Source of the DNA: Halobiforma nitratireducens JCM 10879
GTDB lineage: Archaea > Halobacteriota > Halobacteria > Halobacteriales > Natrialbaceae
Length of the DNA: 44,448 bases
Direction of reading: 5' to 3'
Assembly: GCF_000337895.1 (NCBI RefSeq)
Contig: NZ_AOMA01000007.1
Location: 1 to 44,448, forward strand
The position numbers were made by a program, and so were the translations under genes. Below, piece by piece: positions 8,314 through 17,123 of the stretch. The notes beneath the pieces are model-generated. The model was not told the origin of the DNA. It did not search any database and saw nothing but the letters and a program-made list of their open reading frames with translations. The stretch's first letter is position 1. Every line of letters begins with the position of its first letter.

Positions 8314-8332
8314 TGTTTCGGTCAGCGAAACA
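8314..8332. promoter_or_regulatory. Probable IclR operator, site 3
   Basis: The sequence is TGTTTC-GGTCAGC-GAAACA. The centre is 107 bases from that of site 2, close to ten helical turns, which would allow looping between the two sites. Confidence 0.65.
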
Positions 8333-8553
8333 CTACCGGTGTGGGTCCGGAATCATCAGTGCGACGGTCCGGTCTCGTGGGCCGACACTCAGTTCGGACA
8401 CGGAAACAGTGGTCCGTGTGTTCGGTCCTGTCGGTCGCCGGTTTCCTCATCAGAACACGGGGTTAGTTACCAGGGGACTCTTACTACACCGTTACCCCGG
8501 AGGCGACCACGAACGGCGAGAACGGGACGGAGCTGGACCGTCTTCGAGGTGAG

Positions 8554-9705
8554 TTACCACTCGGCGATACTGCCGTCGTCGTGTCGCCAGATCGGGTTCG
8601 ACCACTCGAGGTCCTGCTGGGAGCGCTCGCGAACCGCCGACTCGTCGATTTCGATCCCGAGGCCGGGATCGTCGAGCGGGGTCACGTATCCGTCGGCGAA
8701 CTCGAACACTGACGAATCGTGGAGGTAGTGGTCGGCCGCACTTTTCGGAGCCGGATAGATATCGAACCCGTGGTCCTGGACGAGGAGATTCGGGATATAC
8801 GTACTCACCTGTAGCGACGCAGCGAGCGCGATCGGGCCGAGCGGACAGTTCGGGGCAACGGCGACGTCGTGGGTCTCTGCCATCGCGGCGATGCGAACGA
8901 GTTCGGAGATGCCACCCGCGTGAGAGACGTCCGGCTGAATCACGTCGACGCCACCTCGCTCGAACAGCGGTTTGAAATCCCACCGGGAGTAGAGCCGTTC
9001 GCCCGTCGCCATCGCGACGTTGGTTCGTTCGGCGAGCGTCGGGAGATACTCGAGGTTTTCGGGCAGGACGGGTTCTTCGACGAACAGCAAGTCGAACTCC
9101 TCGAGGGCCGCGATGACGCGTTTGGCGAGGGACTTCGAGATTCGTCCCCGGAAATCCACGACGATGTCCATTCCCGTTCCGACCACGTCACGAACGTGAC
9201 GGACGCGTTCGACGACCGCGTCGACCGCTTCGGGTGGCTCGAGGTGGCGCATCTGATTCGACGCATCCATCTTCAGTGCGGTGTATCCAGCCTCCGACAA
9301 CTGTTTCGCTTCCGTTCCGATCTCGGTGACGCGGTCGCCACCGATCCACTGGTAGACCCGAATTCGATCCCGGGTCTGTCCCCCCAGCAGTTCGTAGACG
9401 GGTACGTCGAAACTCTTTCCTTTGATGTCCCAGAGCGCTTGATCGATGCCGGCGATCGCGCTCATGAGCACGGGGCCACCTCTGTAGAAACAGCCCCGGT
9501 ACATCGCTTGCCAGTGATCCTCGATATCGTGTGGGTCCTTCCCGACGAGATAGCTGTTCATCACCTCTTCGACGGCGGCGCGAACCGTTCGAGCCCGACC
9601 TTCCACGATCGGCTCCCCCCAGCCCACGACGCCGGCGTCGGTCTCGATCTTGAGGAAGAGCCAGCGGGGTGGCAGTTCGAACAGTTCGTAATCGGTGATT
9701 TTCAT
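8554..9705 (-). CDS. Galactonate dehydratase (DgoD)-like enolase-superfamily protein with altered active site
   Basis: The 383-residue protein aligns along its whole length with E. coli D-galactonate dehydratase (MKITxxELFELPPRW, WGEPIVEGRART, GGPVLMSAIAGIDQALWDIKG, APxCPLGPIALAA, terminal WRHDDGSIAEW). The three magnesium ligands are kept: Asp184, Glu210 and Glu236. The two catalytic histidines are not. The general-acid His of DFHGR is Arg186 (DFRGR), and the general-base His of APHCPLG is Asn286 (APNCPLG). The Glu near residue 310 is replaced in QDHG, which brings in a new His312. A different substrate or reaction is therefore likely. The gene is divergent from the sugar-binding protein gene, so an amino-sugar acid is a reasonable guess. 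Confidence 0.85.
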   Translation of the reverse strand: MKITDYELFELPPRWLFLKIETDAGVVGWGEPIVEGRARTVRAAVEEVMNSYLVGKDPHDIEDHWQAMYRGCFYRGGPVLMSAIAGIDQALWDIKGKSFDVPVYELLGGQTRDRIRVYQWIGGDRVTEIGTEAKQLSEAGYTALKMDASNQMRHLEPPEAVDAVVERVRHVRDVVGTGMDIVVDFRGRISKSLAKRVIAALEEFDLLFVEEPVLPENLEYLPTLAERTNVAMATGERLYSRWDFKPLFERGGVDVIQPDVSHAGGISELVRIAAMAETHDVAVAPNCPLGPIALAASLQVSTYIPNLLVQDHGFDIYPAPKSAADHYLHDSSVFEFADGYVTPLDDPGLGIEIDESAVRERSQQDLEWSNPIWRHDDGSIAEW

Positions 9706-9729
9706 AGCAGACTGTTCGTAATAATCGGC

Positions 9730-9737
9730 TATATATT
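9730..9737 (-). promoter_or_regulatory. TATA box of the DgoD-like gene
   Basis: On the minus strand the sequence reads AATATATA. It is centred about 28 bases upstream of the ATG at 9705, which predicts a leaderless transcript. Confidence 0.6.
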
Positions 9738-9889
9738 CTCCCCTACCGTCGGTGCCGACCCAGAATCCGCGGTTTCGCTACTACCTTCGGCTGTTCACGC
9801 GTTCTTCTCGGGGTACGTCTCTCCTGTTTCTCTCCAGCTTTAGAAAAGATTATGTGGGATGTGTCACAACATTGGAGCGAGAGTTAGCC

Positions 9890-11167
9890 ATGAGAAGCCA
9901 TACCAGGCGATCAGTGCTGGCAACGACAGGGACGGTAACGACGTTTAGCCTCGCCGGCTGTCTCGGCGGCGGGTCCGGCGACGGGACGACGATCGAAACC
10001 CGGTACATGGACGCACCGGGCCTCGAAGATTACTTCGAGAAGCATACGGAGATTTTCGAAGAGGAGACGGGAATCCGGGTCGAGTACGAAACTATCGGCT
10101 GGGGAGAAGCCCAAGAACGGCTGCTGACCGACATTACGAGTCAGACCGGACCGGACGTACAAGAGATCGCATCAACCTGGATACCCGAACAGGCCGATGC
10201 AGGCGGGTGGATGGACCTCGAGTCCGACGAGGTGGTCGATCACATTCCCAATACTGAGATGTTCGAAGACGGTGCGATGGATGTCGCAACGTTTCAGGAC
10301 TCACTCGTCGGCATTCCCTGGTTCTGGGGGCCACGCGCGTGGCAGCAGATCGACGAAGAAATCGAAACCGGCGGGGTCGACGGCCATCCCGACGACTGGG
10401 ACGCTCTCGTCGACCAGGGCCAGGCCTACGACGGTGACACCGATCTGTTCGCGCTCATGGGTGCAGACTTCGAGCCGATGCGGAACTTCGCGATGTTCCT
10501 CTGGCAAAGCGGCGGACAACTGCTTACCGACGACAATACCGAGCCAGCGTTTCACAACGAGGAGGGAGTCCGAGCACTCCAGTTCTATGCCGACCTCTAC
10601 ACCGAGTACGACGTGCTGTCGTCGGAAACGGTAGAGTGGGGCGCAGCCGACATCAACGGTGCCTTCGCGGGCCGACAGATGGCCAGTACGGTCGACGCCC
10701 TCGGGACGGTCAGTGCATACGAGGACGAGGACGGCCACTCGCTGGACGACCTCTCGATTTCCGCGCCGCCGGTCGGACCGGACGGTGACGGTGGAACGTT
10801 CTTCGGCATGGAGTTACTCGGTATCCATCCGTGGACCGACGAACCCGAGGCTGCTGCACAGTGGATCGACTACCTGTTGCGGGCAGAACCGAACGCCGAA
10901 ATCTCGAGTACGGTCGGATTCCTGCCGACGAACCCCGATGGGTTCGACACCGAGTACTTCGACCACGAGCTGTACGAGTCGTTCAACGACGAGGTATTCC
11001 CGGTCGCACGGACGTATCCGCAGGTGCTCGGCTGGGGTGAGATCGAGGGCGAACTCAACAGCGCCGTCGCCGGCGTCATCCAGAACGCCGTGACGGGCGA
11101 CCTCGAGGACGGTGACATCGAGGATGCACTCGAGGACGCTGCCGACGTCGCACGGCAAACGCTGTAG
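9890..11167 (+). CDS. Sugar ABC transporter, substrate-binding lipoprotein (CUT1 family)
   Basis: The 425-residue protein is an extracellular solute-binding protein of the MalE/family 1 type. The start at 9890 gives a Tat-like signal (twin Arg in SHTRRSVLATTG) ending in the lipobox LAGC, followed by a GGGSGDG linker; the frame upstream of this ATG shows no family similarity. The mature part carries the usual WIPEQADAGGW and PWFWGPRAW segments of carbohydrate-binding proteins. It heads a binding protein-permease-permease series, with the ATPase gene separate downstream. Next to chitinases and an N-acetyl sugar deacetylase, the cargo is probably chitin oligosaccharides or N-acetylglucosamine; this is an inference. 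Confidence 0.93.
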   Translation: MRSHTRRSVLATTGTVTTFSLAGCLGGGSGDGTTIETRYMDAPGLEDYFEKHTEIFEEETGIRVEYETIGWGEAQERLLTDITSQTGPDVQEIASTWIPEQADAGGWMDLESDEVVDHIPNTEMFEDGAMDVATFQDSLVGIPWFWGPRAWQQIDEEIETGGVDGHPDDWDALVDQGQAYDGDTDLFALMGADFEPMRNFAMFLWQSGGQLLTDDNTEPAFHNEEGVRALQFYADLYTEYDVLSSETVEWGAADINGAFAGRQMASTVDALGTVSAYEDEDGHSLDDLSISAPPVGPDGDGGTFFGMELLGIHPWTDEPEAAAQWIDYLLRAEPNAEISSTVGFLPTNPDGFDTEYFDHELYESFNDEVFPVARTYPQVLGWGEIEGELNSAVAGVIQNAVTGDLEDGDIEDALEDAADVARQTL

Positions 11168-11257
11168 GCGACGCATGCTTCCCGACGACCTGTGACGGCG
11201 TACGCATTGTAGTTTCGGGAGCAAAAATATTAATTCAATTCAAAACAGATACGAACC

Positions 11258-12244
11258 ATGCCACATACGACCAAACAATTTCGAGAGCGGCTGGCCGACG
11301 TACAACTCGGGGACGCGCTCCCGTTTTACAGTCGGCTGTCGGAGGAACAGCGCTTTGCGTACAAGCTTCTCGCCCCGGCGCTGGCGATGATGTGTCTGAT
11401 TCATCTGCTTCCGATCGTCTGGGGGACGCTGATCAGTTTCATGGGCGTCGACTCGAGTTACGTCCAGGAGTGGTATCGGGCACCGTTCGTCGGAGTGGAG
11501 AACTACAGCTACGTGCTCGATCCGCGTACCGTCGTCGGCGGCCGGTTCTGGTTCGCGATCCGCCAGACGGTTATCTTCGCCGTCGGGTCGCTCGTCGTGA
11601 CGTACGTGCTCGGGCTGACGGCGGCCCTGATCCTCAACCAGAAGTTTACGGGGCGGTTCGTCGCCAGGACGTTGCTGTTGCTGCCGTGGGTCGCGCCGGT
11701 CGTCGTCACGCTGCTTATCTGGCGGATGATGTTCCAACAACAGAGCGGCATTATCAACCACGTGCTGCTCTCGATCGGGCTCATCAACGAGCCGATTTAC
11801 TGGTTGATCGGTGACAACACGATCTGGACGCTCGTTCTTACACACTCCTGGACGCAGTTCCCGCTGGTGATGATCATGCTCTATGCCGGGCTTCAGGGAA
11901 TCCCCGATCAGTTGTACGAAGCCGCGTCTATCGACGGTGCCGGTCGGTGGGAGAAGTTCCGCTATATCACCTTCCCACAGCTCAAGCCGGTCTCTGCGGT
12001 CGTCGTGTTACTGGTGATGTTGTGGACGATGATCAACTTCACCGCACCGTTCGTCTTGCTGGGGGCACAGCCTCCCCAGGCCGGACAGGTCGGCATTCTC
12101 TACATCTACGAATTCGCCTTCTCGAACTACCAGTTCGGCCGCGGAGCCGCGATGAGCGTCGTGCTCTTTCTCATCGCGATGACGATGGCGATGATCTACT
12201 ACAAATACCTCTTCGACGACGACTTCGCGGAGGGTGACCGATGA
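11258..12244 (+). CDS. Sugar ABC transporter permease, MalF/UgpA-like
   Basis: The 328-residue membrane protein has about six transmembrane helices, the first at about residues 38-60 (LLAPALAMMCLIHLLPIVWG). The EAA loop that contacts the ATPase reads YEAASIDGAGRWEKFRYITFPQL near residues 210-232. A 90-base gap with an A/T-rich stretch near 11226-11234 separates it from the binding-protein gene, so it may have its own promoter. Its stop overlaps the next permease start by ATGA, as expected for paired subunits. Confidence 0.93.
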   Translation: MPHTTKQFRERLADVQLGDALPFYSRLSEEQRFAYKLLAPALAMMCLIHLLPIVWGTLISFMGVDSSYVQEWYRAPFVGVENYSYVLDPRTVVGGRFWFAIRQTVIFAVGSLVVTYVLGLTAALILNQKFTGRFVARTLLLLPWVAPVVVTLLIWRMMFQQQSGIINHVLLSIGLINEPIYWLIGDNTIWTLVLTHSWTQFPLVMIMLYAGLQGIPDQLYEAASIDGAGRWEKFRYITFPQLKPVSAVVVLLVMLWTMINFTAPFVLLGAQPPQAGQVGILYIYEFAFSNYQFGRGAAMSVVLFLIAMTMAMIYYKYLFDDDFAEGDR

Positions 12245-13167
12245 TTCCCGAGGAACTGCGGCTCACGCCGGCCGCCAAGGACGGGTTGTTCGATTTGCTC
12301 TCGCGGGCGGTACTGGGCTGTCTGTTGTTGTTTGCACTGTTTCCCATCTACTGGATGGTACTGACGAGTTTCCGCACACGAACCGAGATCACCGCCGCCG
12401 ATCCACAGCTGTTGCCGTTCGCTCTCGAAGAGATTCCAGCGATCGTTCGGGACCCGGCACTTCTGTTGGAGATACTCCACTACGAGAACTACATCACGAT
12501 GTGGGGCCGATTCCCCGTGTTGGATTACTTCATCAACAGTCTCATTATCGCGACCACGACGACCGCGTTCGCGCTCGTCGTCGGCTGTCTGGGAGGGTAT
12601 GCCTTCTCGAAGTACGGGTTTCCCGGGAAAGGAGCGGTCGGTGGTGCGTTGCTCGCGACGCAAATGATTCCGGGTATCCTTATTCTGCTCCCGATGTATC
12701 TGCTGTTTCTGTGGGTCCAGACCACGCTGGAAATACCGATGATCGACACCTACCACGGAATCATCTTCGTCTACACCACGTTCACTGTTCCCGTAGCGAT
12801 CTGGATGCTCAGAGGGTTTTTCGACACGATCCCGGATTCGGTCGAGGAAGCGGCCCGGGTCGACGGCTGTTCGCGACTCCAGGCGCTCGTGAGGGTTATC
12901 CTTCCGATGGCTGCGCCGGGTATCGCCGCAACCGGGATGTTCGTCTTTCTCGTCGCGTTTAACGAGGTGCTGTTCGCGTCGATCCTCGCGAGTGGCGACG
13001 TGACGCCGTTCGCGATCGGCATCCAGAGCTTCGAGACCCAGACGACGGCGTACTGGGGGGAGATGATGGCAGCCTCGACCGTCGCAACGGCCCCCATCCT
13101 ACTGCTGTTTGTCATCTTTCAGAAGCCGATCGTCGAGGGGCTAACCGAGGGAAGCGTCAAGCAGTAA
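12241..13167 (+). CDS. Sugar ABC transporter permease, MalG/UgpE-like
   Basis: The 308-residue membrane protein is the second permease subunit. It has a first helix at about residues 22-42 (VLGCLLLFALFPIYWMVLTSF) and five further hydrophobic segments. Its EAA loop reads EEAARVDGCSRLQALVRVILP near residues 202-222. It is coupled to the first permease by a 4-base overlap. The ATPase gene follows 277 bases later, behind its own promoter. Confidence 0.93.
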   Translation: MIPEELRLTPAAKDGLFDLLSRAVLGCLLLFALFPIYWMVLTSFRTRTEITAADPQLLPFALEEIPAIVRDPALLLEILHYENYITMWGRFPVLDYFINSLIIATTTTAFALVVGCLGGYAFSKYGFPGKGAVGGALLATQMIPGILILLPMYLLFLWVQTTLEIPMIDTYHGIIFVYTTFTVPVAIWMLRGFFDTIPDSVEEAARVDGCSRLQALVRVILPMAAPGIAATGMFVFLVAFNEVLFASILASGDVTPFAIGIQSFETQTTAYWGEMMAASTVATAPILLLFVIFQKPIVEGLTEGSVKQ

Positions 13168-13411
13168 CCCTGGGAACGTTCGGCTTCGGTTTCGGTCCCC
13201 CAGCGGTTTGATCGGAGTCGAATGGGCCGCTGTAACCCGGCGTATCGATTCCGGTGACACCGTATCACTTCCGAGCGACCCACGACTCGTCACCGCTCAG
13301 GATCAGCACCCACAGTCGACGCGATACCGACGACGACACGGGAGCCCACACCAGCTACAGGTCGCGTTCGACCTGGCTCCGGGCCGGCACAGTCGGTATC
13401 CGGTCAGATAG

Positions 13412-13420
13412 TTATAAATA
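13412..13420 (+). promoter_or_regulatory. TATA box of the ABC ATPase gene
   Basis: TTATAAATA lies about 29 bases upstream of the ATG at 13445, so the ATPase gene should have its own leaderless transcript, separate from the permease genes. Confidence 0.7.
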
Positions 13421-13444
13421 CCCGGGCGAACCAGGTGTGGGCAT

Positions 13445-14620
13445 ATGAGTCGTGTCAACATAGATAGCTTGACGAAGGAGTACGACTCCGCCGGCGGATC
13501 GATCGTCGCTGTCGACGGTTTGGACCTCACCATCGACGACGGAGAGTTCGTCGTCTTCGTCGGCCCATCCGGCTGTGGGAAATCGACGACGCTTCGATGC
13601 GTAGGTGGCCTCGAGACGGTCACCGAGGGATCGATTCGGTTCGGCGACGAAGACGTCACGGATCAAAAGCCGAAAGAACGCGACATCGCGATGGTGTTCC
13701 AGAACTACGCGCTGTACCCGCATATGACCGCCCGGGAGAACATGGCGTTCGGGCTCAAGATGTCGACGGAGCTCTCGAGCGAGGAGATCGACGAACGCGT
13801 CCAAGCGACCGCGGAGATGCTGAGTATCGAGGAGTTGCTCGAGGACAAACCGAAGGCGCTATCGGGTGGACAGCAACAACGCGTCGCGCTCGGGCGGGCG
13901 ATCGTTCGTGATCCGGAAGTCTTCCTGATGGACGAGCCGCTGTCGAATCTCGACGCCAAACTGCGCGCACAGATGCGCACGGAACTCCAGCAGCTACAGA
14001 GCGAACTGGACGTGACGACGGTGTACGTCACGCACGATCAGACGGAGGCGATGACGATGGGCGATCGGATCGTCGTGCTCGACGACGGGCAACTCCAGCA
14101 GGTCGGGACGCCACTGGAGTGTTACCATCGCCCGGCAAACCAGTTCGTCGCCGGCTTCCTCGGGTCCCCGCCGATGAACTTCCTGCGTGTCGAAGCGGAC
14201 CTCGAGCAACAGGAGTTGCAAAACGCCGTGTTTACCCTCCCGCTATCGGAGTCGGTAGCGACCGAGATCGATTCGTCGGAGCTGGTGCTCGGTATCCGAC
14301 CGGAACACATCGAGTTGACTGATACGCCCGAAACCCACGGGGAGCCGAGCCGTCTCGTCGAGGCGGACGTGACCGTGACCGAACCGATGGGCGACGTAAC
14401 GAACGTCTATCTCGATATCGGCGGCGAGTCGGTAACGGTGACGACCGACGGGAAAACGGGTGCGAGCCCCGGCGACCAGCTGTATATGCACGTCCCGGCC
14501 GCGAAAATGCACCTGTTCGACCGCGAAACGGGAGAGGCGATCAAACACAGCGACGAGCCGATCGATGCGGCCGATTCGCCGACAGCTACGGAATCCACGA
14601 GTCCCGCCGAGACGGCCTAG
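13445..14620 (+). CDS. Sugar ABC transporter ATPase, MsmK/UgpC/MalK-like
   Basis: The 391-residue protein powers CUT1 sugar importers. It has Walker A GPSGCGKST (about residues 40-48), the Q-loop in MVFQNYALYPHM, the signature LSGGQQQR, Walker B VFLMDEPLSNLD and the H-loop VYVTHDQTEAMTMGD. The C-terminal part (from about residue 240) is the TOBE regulatory domain, with GIRPEHIEL and the final MHLFDRETGEAI. ATPases of this type often serve several importers, and the separate promoter fits such sharing. Confidence 0.96.
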   Translation: MSRVNIDSLTKEYDSAGGSIVAVDGLDLTIDDGEFVVFVGPSGCGKSTTLRCVGGLETVTEGSIRFGDEDVTDQKPKERDIAMVFQNYALYPHMTARENMAFGLKMSTELSSEEIDERVQATAEMLSIEELLEDKPKALSGGQQQRVALGRAIVRDPEVFLMDEPLSNLDAKLRAQMRTELQQLQSELDVTTVYVTHDQTEAMTMGDRIVVLDDGQLQQVGTPLECYHRPANQFVAGFLGSPPMNFLRVEADLEQQELQNAVFTLPLSESVATEIDSSELVLGIRPEHIELTDTPETHGEPSRLVEADVTVTEPMGDVTNVYLDIGGESVTVTTDGKTGASPGDQLYMHVPAAKMHLFDRETGEAIKHSDEPIDAADSPTATESTSPAETA

Positions 14621-15201
14621 ACGAATCCTGTCCCGATCAGGGTAGTGCCAGCCACTCGGGAGCCGAAGTGAACTATGCTGGCTAGCGCGTCCCAATAGGG
14701 AGCGTCTCGTCGCGGGTCGCTCGTCGGGACTGCTGTCCACTTCTTTGCCACGGTTTCGGGACGCTGTAACGGAACGACTCCGTTCGTGTATTCGCTCTAT
14801 CGACGGCCGTTCGGAGGGATTCTGATCGCCCCGAACATTTATTATTGAGAATGTCATCGGTTCCGATAAGTGGTGCGCGGTACCACAGAACACAAATTCG
14901 ATGCCAGTCTCGGTTTCGACCGTTCGACAGCATCGACACCGACAGGATGTCCGTTCGGTCGTGGCAATCCCTGCTGGATCGGTCGCACTCACCCGATGGA
15001 ATCACTGTCGGTCGCTTCCATCGATGGTATCGGATCGCTCCCCCCCTCGAGTGATCTCATTCACATCTATATCTGATATACTATTTTACTTATAATCTCA
15101 AAATTATCCACTTAGCTAGAATAATTTTTTATATCCGAGTACAATATAATCAACTGGTCGCAGCAGATTGCGACTCGAAAGCGATACCGAGGTCACAATC
15201 A
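14621..15201. other. Long upstream region of the chitinase cluster
   Basis: This 581-base gap precedes the first chitinase gene. The left part is GC-rich with no convincing gene. From about 15060 it becomes very AT-rich, with several TATA-like stretches (15125-15136, 15143-15150), and it ends in a palindrome near the presumed transcription start. No RNA gene was recognised. Confidence 0.5.
15143..15174 (+). promoter_or_regulatory. Candidate promoter and operator of the first chitinase gene
   Basis: A TATA-like AATATAAT at 15143-15150 is followed by the inverted repeat GTCGCA-N6-TGCGAC at 15157-15174. With initiation expected about 25 bases after the TATA centre, the palindrome overlaps the start of transcription, a typical repressor position. 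The ATG is at 15202. It does not resemble the IclR-type sites. Confidence 0.45.
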
Positions 15202-17034
15202 ATGAAACGAACACGACGAAACGTTCTGAGTAACGCAACGAAACTGTCCGCGCTGCTTGCTGGAATCGGAGCCAGCGGTGCCGTCGCTGCGGAGGGCAAC
15301 GAGTATCCCGAGTGGGACCCGGAGACGGTATACACGAGCGGCGACCGCGTCATCTACGAGGGCTACGTCTGGGAAGCCCAATGGTGGACCCGGGGCAACG
15401 AACCCGGCGAAGGCGGCGAGTGGGGCCCCTGGGAGGAAATCGAAGAGCACGACGACGACGACGACGAAGACGAAGACGAAGACGAAGACGAACTGACCGC
15501 CCGGTTTACCGTCAGCGATCAGTTCCCCGCTCCCGGCGAAGAAATCGAGTTCGACGCGTCCGACTCCGAGGGAGAGATCGACTCCTACGAGTGGGAGTTC
15601 GAAGACGGGACGACGGCAAGCGGTGACGTCGTCACGCGCTCGTTCGACGAGGGCCAGTACGACGTGACGCTGACCGTCGAAGGTGCTGACGGGGAAACCG
15701 ACACTGACAGTATCCGAATTACGGCGGGACGCCCGTCGTCGGACGAAAAGCGCGTAGTGGCGTACTACCGTCAGTGGGCTCAGTACGACCGTGACTACGT
15801 TCCGGCGGACATTCCCTACGATCAGGTCACGCACGTCCAGTACGCCTTTGCCCGTCCCGAGTCGGACGGCTCGGTTACCCTGGTCGGTGACTCCCACGGC
15901 CAGCAGGCCTTCTGGGGCGAAGAAGACTGGCAAGGGGTCGAGGGCGGTACCTTCGCCGAATTCGCCGAGGAGCGCGACGACACCAAGTTCGTCCTCTCGA
16001 TCGGCGGCTGGGGCGACTCGCGGTATTTCTCCGACGCGGCCCTGACCCAGGAAAGTCGGGAGCAATTCGCCGAGGACTGCATCGAGTGGATCGAACGGGG
16101 CAACCTGGACGGCATCGACATCGACTGGGAGTTCCCCGGCGGTGGCGGCTGTACGTCCGAGGACGCCGACGAACCCGCCAGCGTCTGTCCGAGCGACGGG
16201 AACATCGTCCGCGAGGGCGACCAGGAACGGTTCACGCTGCTCTGTGAGACGGTACGCGAGCGGCTGGACGAGCACGCCCAGGAGGTCGGCCGCGACGAGC
16301 CCTACGAACTCACCGCTGCCGTCTCGGCAAACCCCGAAGTCGTCGAGGGCATCGAGGACGGCAACGACGGCCTCGAGCACGAGCGGCTCTCGGAGGTGCT
16401 CGATTTCGTCCTGGTGATGACCTTCGACTACGCGGGCGTCTGGTCGGAGACGACGCGTCATCACGCGCCGCTGAAGGCGAATCCCGACGACCCGTTCGAC
16501 GACGCCGACAGCTGGAACGCCGAGTACGCGCTCCAGTACTGGGAACAGCAGGGCTGGGATCCGGACCAGATCAACATGGCCGTCCCGTTCTACGGCCGAA
16601 GCTGGGATGGCGTCCAGCCCCCCGAAGACGCCGTCGGCACTGGCGAGGACGACGGTCTCTTCCAGGCGTTCGAGGGAGACGGTTCCGACGCCAGCATGGA
16701 CGGCTCCTATCCCTCGCCCCCTGGCCAGCCCGGCTCTCAGCTCGGCGGCGTCTTCGAGTGGTTCGACCTCGAGGGCGACGGTCGCGGCGGGAGCAACTCG
16801 GTCGATCTCGAGAGCGACGACTGGGAGGTCTACTTCGACGAGGACGCGGTCGCGGCGTGGGCCTGGAACTCCGACAGCCGGGAGATGATCAGCTACGAGT
16901 CTCAGGAGTCGATGGAAGCCAAGATGCAGTGGCTCCGTGACTCCCCCTACGGCGGAACGATGCTGTGGGCCATCGGCGGCGACACCTACGAAGAGGAACT
17001 CATCGACACGCTATGGACCAACCTGAACGGCTGA
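15202..17034 (+). CDS. Secreted GH18 chitinase with chitin-binding and PKD domains
   Basis: The 610-residue enzyme should hydrolyse chitin outside the cell. It starts with a Tat signal (MKRTRRNVLS, about residues 1-30). Next come a CBM5/12-type chitin-binding module (34-78; YPEWDPETVYTSGDRV, WWTRGNEPGEGG), an acidic Asp/Glu linker (81-97), a PKD domain (98-176) and a GH18 barrel (about 184-610). The barrel has SIGGW at 266-270 and DGIDIDWE at 303-310, with Glu310 as the acid/base. MTFDYAG and WAWNSDSR lie further along. It is the first of four related genes on the same strand and probably depends on the promoter in the AT-rich region upstream. The length and architecture suit a processive or endo-acting chitinase, but the mode of action cannot be read from the sequence. 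Confidence 0.96.
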   Translation: MKRTRRNVLSNATKLSALLAGIGASGAVAAEGNEYPEWDPETVYTSGDRVIYEGYVWEAQWWTRGNEPGEGGEWGPWEEIEEHDDDDDEDEDEDEDELTARFTVSDQFPAPGEEIEFDASDSEGEIDSYEWEFEDGTTASGDVVTRSFDEGQYDVTLTVEGADGETDTDSIRITAGRPSSDEKRVVAYYRQWAQYDRDYVPADIPYDQVTHVQYAFARPESDGSVTLVGDSHGQQAFWGEEDWQGVEGGTFAEFAEERDDTKFVLSIGGWGDSRYFSDAALTQESREQFAEDCIEWIERGNLDGIDIDWEFPGGGGCTSEDADEPASVCPSDGNIVREGDQERFTLLCETVRERLDEHAQEVGRDEPYELTAAVSANPEVVEGIEDGNDGLEHERLSEVLDFVLVMTFDYAGVWSETTRHHAPLKANPDDPFDDADSWNAEYALQYWEQQGWDPDQINMAVPFYGRSWDGVQPPEDAVGTGEDDGLFQAFEGDGSDASMDGSYPSPPGQPGSQLGGVFEWFDLEGDGRGGSNSVDLESDDWEVYFDEDAVAAWAWNSDSREMISYESQESMEAKMQWLRDSPYGGTMLWAIGGDTYEEELIDTLWTNLNG

Positions 17035-17123
17035 TCTCGTCCGGACGATCGGCGGCGACGCCGACCCCGTGGACGGGCATCGCACAGGACGAGAACTGAC
17101 GACCACTCGACTGCAAGACACTG

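Larger units (their letters stand above)
8137..8553. other. Non-coding island between convergent genes with two operator-like palindromes
   Basis: The 417 bases lie between two convergent genes, where promoters are not expected. Yet the region holds two IclR-type palindromes (8207-8225 and 8314-8332) and, between them, a separate 8-bp inverted repeat (8245-8268). The open frames across it (for example a GTG frame from 8298 to 8552) encode Arg-rich sequence unlike haloarchaeal proteins. It may hold a small RNA promoter or the remains of a deleted gene. Confidence 0.6.

Noticed and set aside
8298..8552. An 84-codon GTG frame just after the paired operators
   Set aside because: The product is rich in Arg and Gly and poor in acidic residues, unlike haloarchaeal proteins, and site 3 lies inside it. 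A non-coding transcript is more likely.
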